From: 13-2-20CM-68-14 sp035640035
GTDB taxonomy: Bacteria; Actinomycetota; Thermoleophilia; Gaiellales; Gaiellaceae
Assembly (NCBI GenBank): GCA_035640035.1
Contig: DASQWX010000057.1
Location: forward strand, 1-13,751
DNA length: 13,751 nucleotides
Direction: 5' to 3'
Positions within the stretch are counted from its first letter, which is position 1, and every line of letters starts with the position of its first letter. The notes beneath the pieces were generated by a model. That model saw only the letters and a list, made by a program, of their open reading frames with translations, was not told the origin of the DNA and did no database searches. The position numbers and the translations under genes were made by a program. Shown piece by piece: positions 13,073 to 13,751 of the stretch.

Positions 13073-13751
13073 CATCAGCTCGCGCTGCGCGAACTGGATG
13101 AAGCCGTGCTGGTCAGGGCCGATCTGGTGGATATAGACGTGGTCGTAGCCCGCATCCTCGAACTCCTTGATCGCCGCCAGGTACCGGTCGGGGTCCGGCC
13201 CGAGAGGGAGCGTCTCGGCCAGGTCGTCGGGCTCGACCATCTGGGCCGCCGCCTCGAAGTGCGCCGGGAGGGCGAGCTCCTGGTTGAGCGGTCCCTCGAA
13301 GCCGGCGTTCGGCCAGTTCTCCCACGCCGTTCGCTTGGCTTCCTCCTCGCCGGCCGCCCAGCACGCGGTCACGTGGCCGTACCGCGGCTTGCCGTCGCCG
13401 CCGTTCTGCCGGAAGTTCTCCACGAGCCGGGGTTCCGGCGCGACACCGATGAAGCCGTCGCCGATCCGCCCGGCCAGCTCGGCCGCGTTCGGCTGCGCTG
13501 CGGCGACGCAGATCTCGGGCAGCCGGTCGGGCAGCGTGTAGATCCGCGCCTGCTCGACCGTGTAGTGCCTGCCCCTGTGGGTCTGGTAGCCGCCCTGCCA
13601 CAGGAGACGTATGACCTCGACCGCTTCCTCGAGCATCTCGAGCCGCTCGTCGGGCGCCGGCCACTTGTCGCCGAGGACGTGCTCGTTCAGGTTCTCCCCG
13701 GTCCCGACGCCGAGGAAGAAGCGGCCGGGCATCATCGCGGCGGAAGTGGCC
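13061..13751 (-). CDS. LLM-class F420-dependent oxidoreductase, G6PDH-like family (partial, N-terminus outside window)
   Basis: A luciferase-like TIM-barrel oxidoreductase; about 229 C-terminal residues are visible and the frame stays open to the window edge. The residues before the internal Met pair (ATSAAMMPGRFFLGVGTGENLNEH) continue the family alignment, so the true start is off the window and 13735 is not the start. GVGTGENLNEHVLGDKWP, RLEMLEEAVEVIRLLW and GRIGDGFIGVAPEP are typical of the F420-dependent glucose-6-phosphate dehydrogenase-like branch. The visible half contains the phosphate/F420-binding Gly-rich loop. The substrate is unknown; members act on sugars, alcohols or other carbonyls using F420. 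TAA at 13063-13061 faces the qcrB stop. It belongs to a separate transcription unit. Confidence 0.88.
   Translation of the reverse strand, partial: ATSAAMMPGRFFLGVGTGENLNEHVLGDKWPAPDERLEMLEEAVEVIRLLWQGGYQTHRGRHYTVEQARIYTLPDRLPEICVAAAQPNAAELAGRIGDGFIGVAPEPRLVENFRQNGGDGKPRYGHVTACWAAGEEEAKRTAWENWPNAGFEGPLNQELALPAHFEAAAQMVEPDDLAETLPLGPDPDRYLAAIKEFEDAGYDHVYIHQIGPDQHGFIQFAQRELMPQL

Overview
This GC-rich window with dense, overlapping reading frames and frequent GTG/TTG starts looks like chromosomal DNA of a high-GC actinobacterium. The gene content fits: a three-helix QcrA-type Rieske protein, a diheme QcrC, a PDWY-type cytochrome b and an F420-type luciferase-like oxidoreductase. A deep-branching class such as Thermoleophilia is my guess, based on the overall style rather than on a marker gene. 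No phage, insertion-sequence, CRISPR, tRNA or rRNA signals were seen.

Left part (1-2460, minus strand): a thiamine-regulated operon. A well-conserved TPP riboswitch precedes an NCS1 permease (probably an HMP transporter, CytX type), a PfkB-family kinase and the start of a BNR/Asp-box beta-propeller gene that leaves the window. The riboswitch carries the permease ribosome binding site in its own 3' conserved element. A small plus-strand lipoprotein gene starts inside the antisense of the riboswitch and ends tail-to-tail in modC.

Middle (2887-5826, minus strand): a molybdate uptake operon, read as HTH-TOBE regulator, modA, modB, modC, with overlapping ends. A TCGACA-17-TAGTGT promoter places the likely transcription start at the GTG start codon (leaderless). 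A tandem 11-bp repeat containing the palindrome TGCCTAGGCA overlies this start and is a candidate autoregulatory operator.

Right part (5907-13041, plus strand): one respiratory operon encoding both halves of a cytochrome bcc-caa3 supercomplex: coxB with a fused cytochrome c, coxA with a C-terminal membrane extension, coxC, an unknown three-helix membrane protein, diheme qcrC, Rieske qcrA and cytochrome b qcrB. From coxC onward every gene overlaps the next by four bases (ATGA or GTGA). Electrons would pass from quinol through QcrB and QcrA, the two QcrC hemes, the CoxB heme and CuA to heme a/a3-CuB in CoxA. Notable points are a Gln at the K-channel lysine position in CoxA, a hairpin-rich gap between coxA and coxC, and a 16-base imperfect inverted repeat in the operon's upstream region. 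The window ends with a convergent, truncated F420-dependent oxidoreductase gene.
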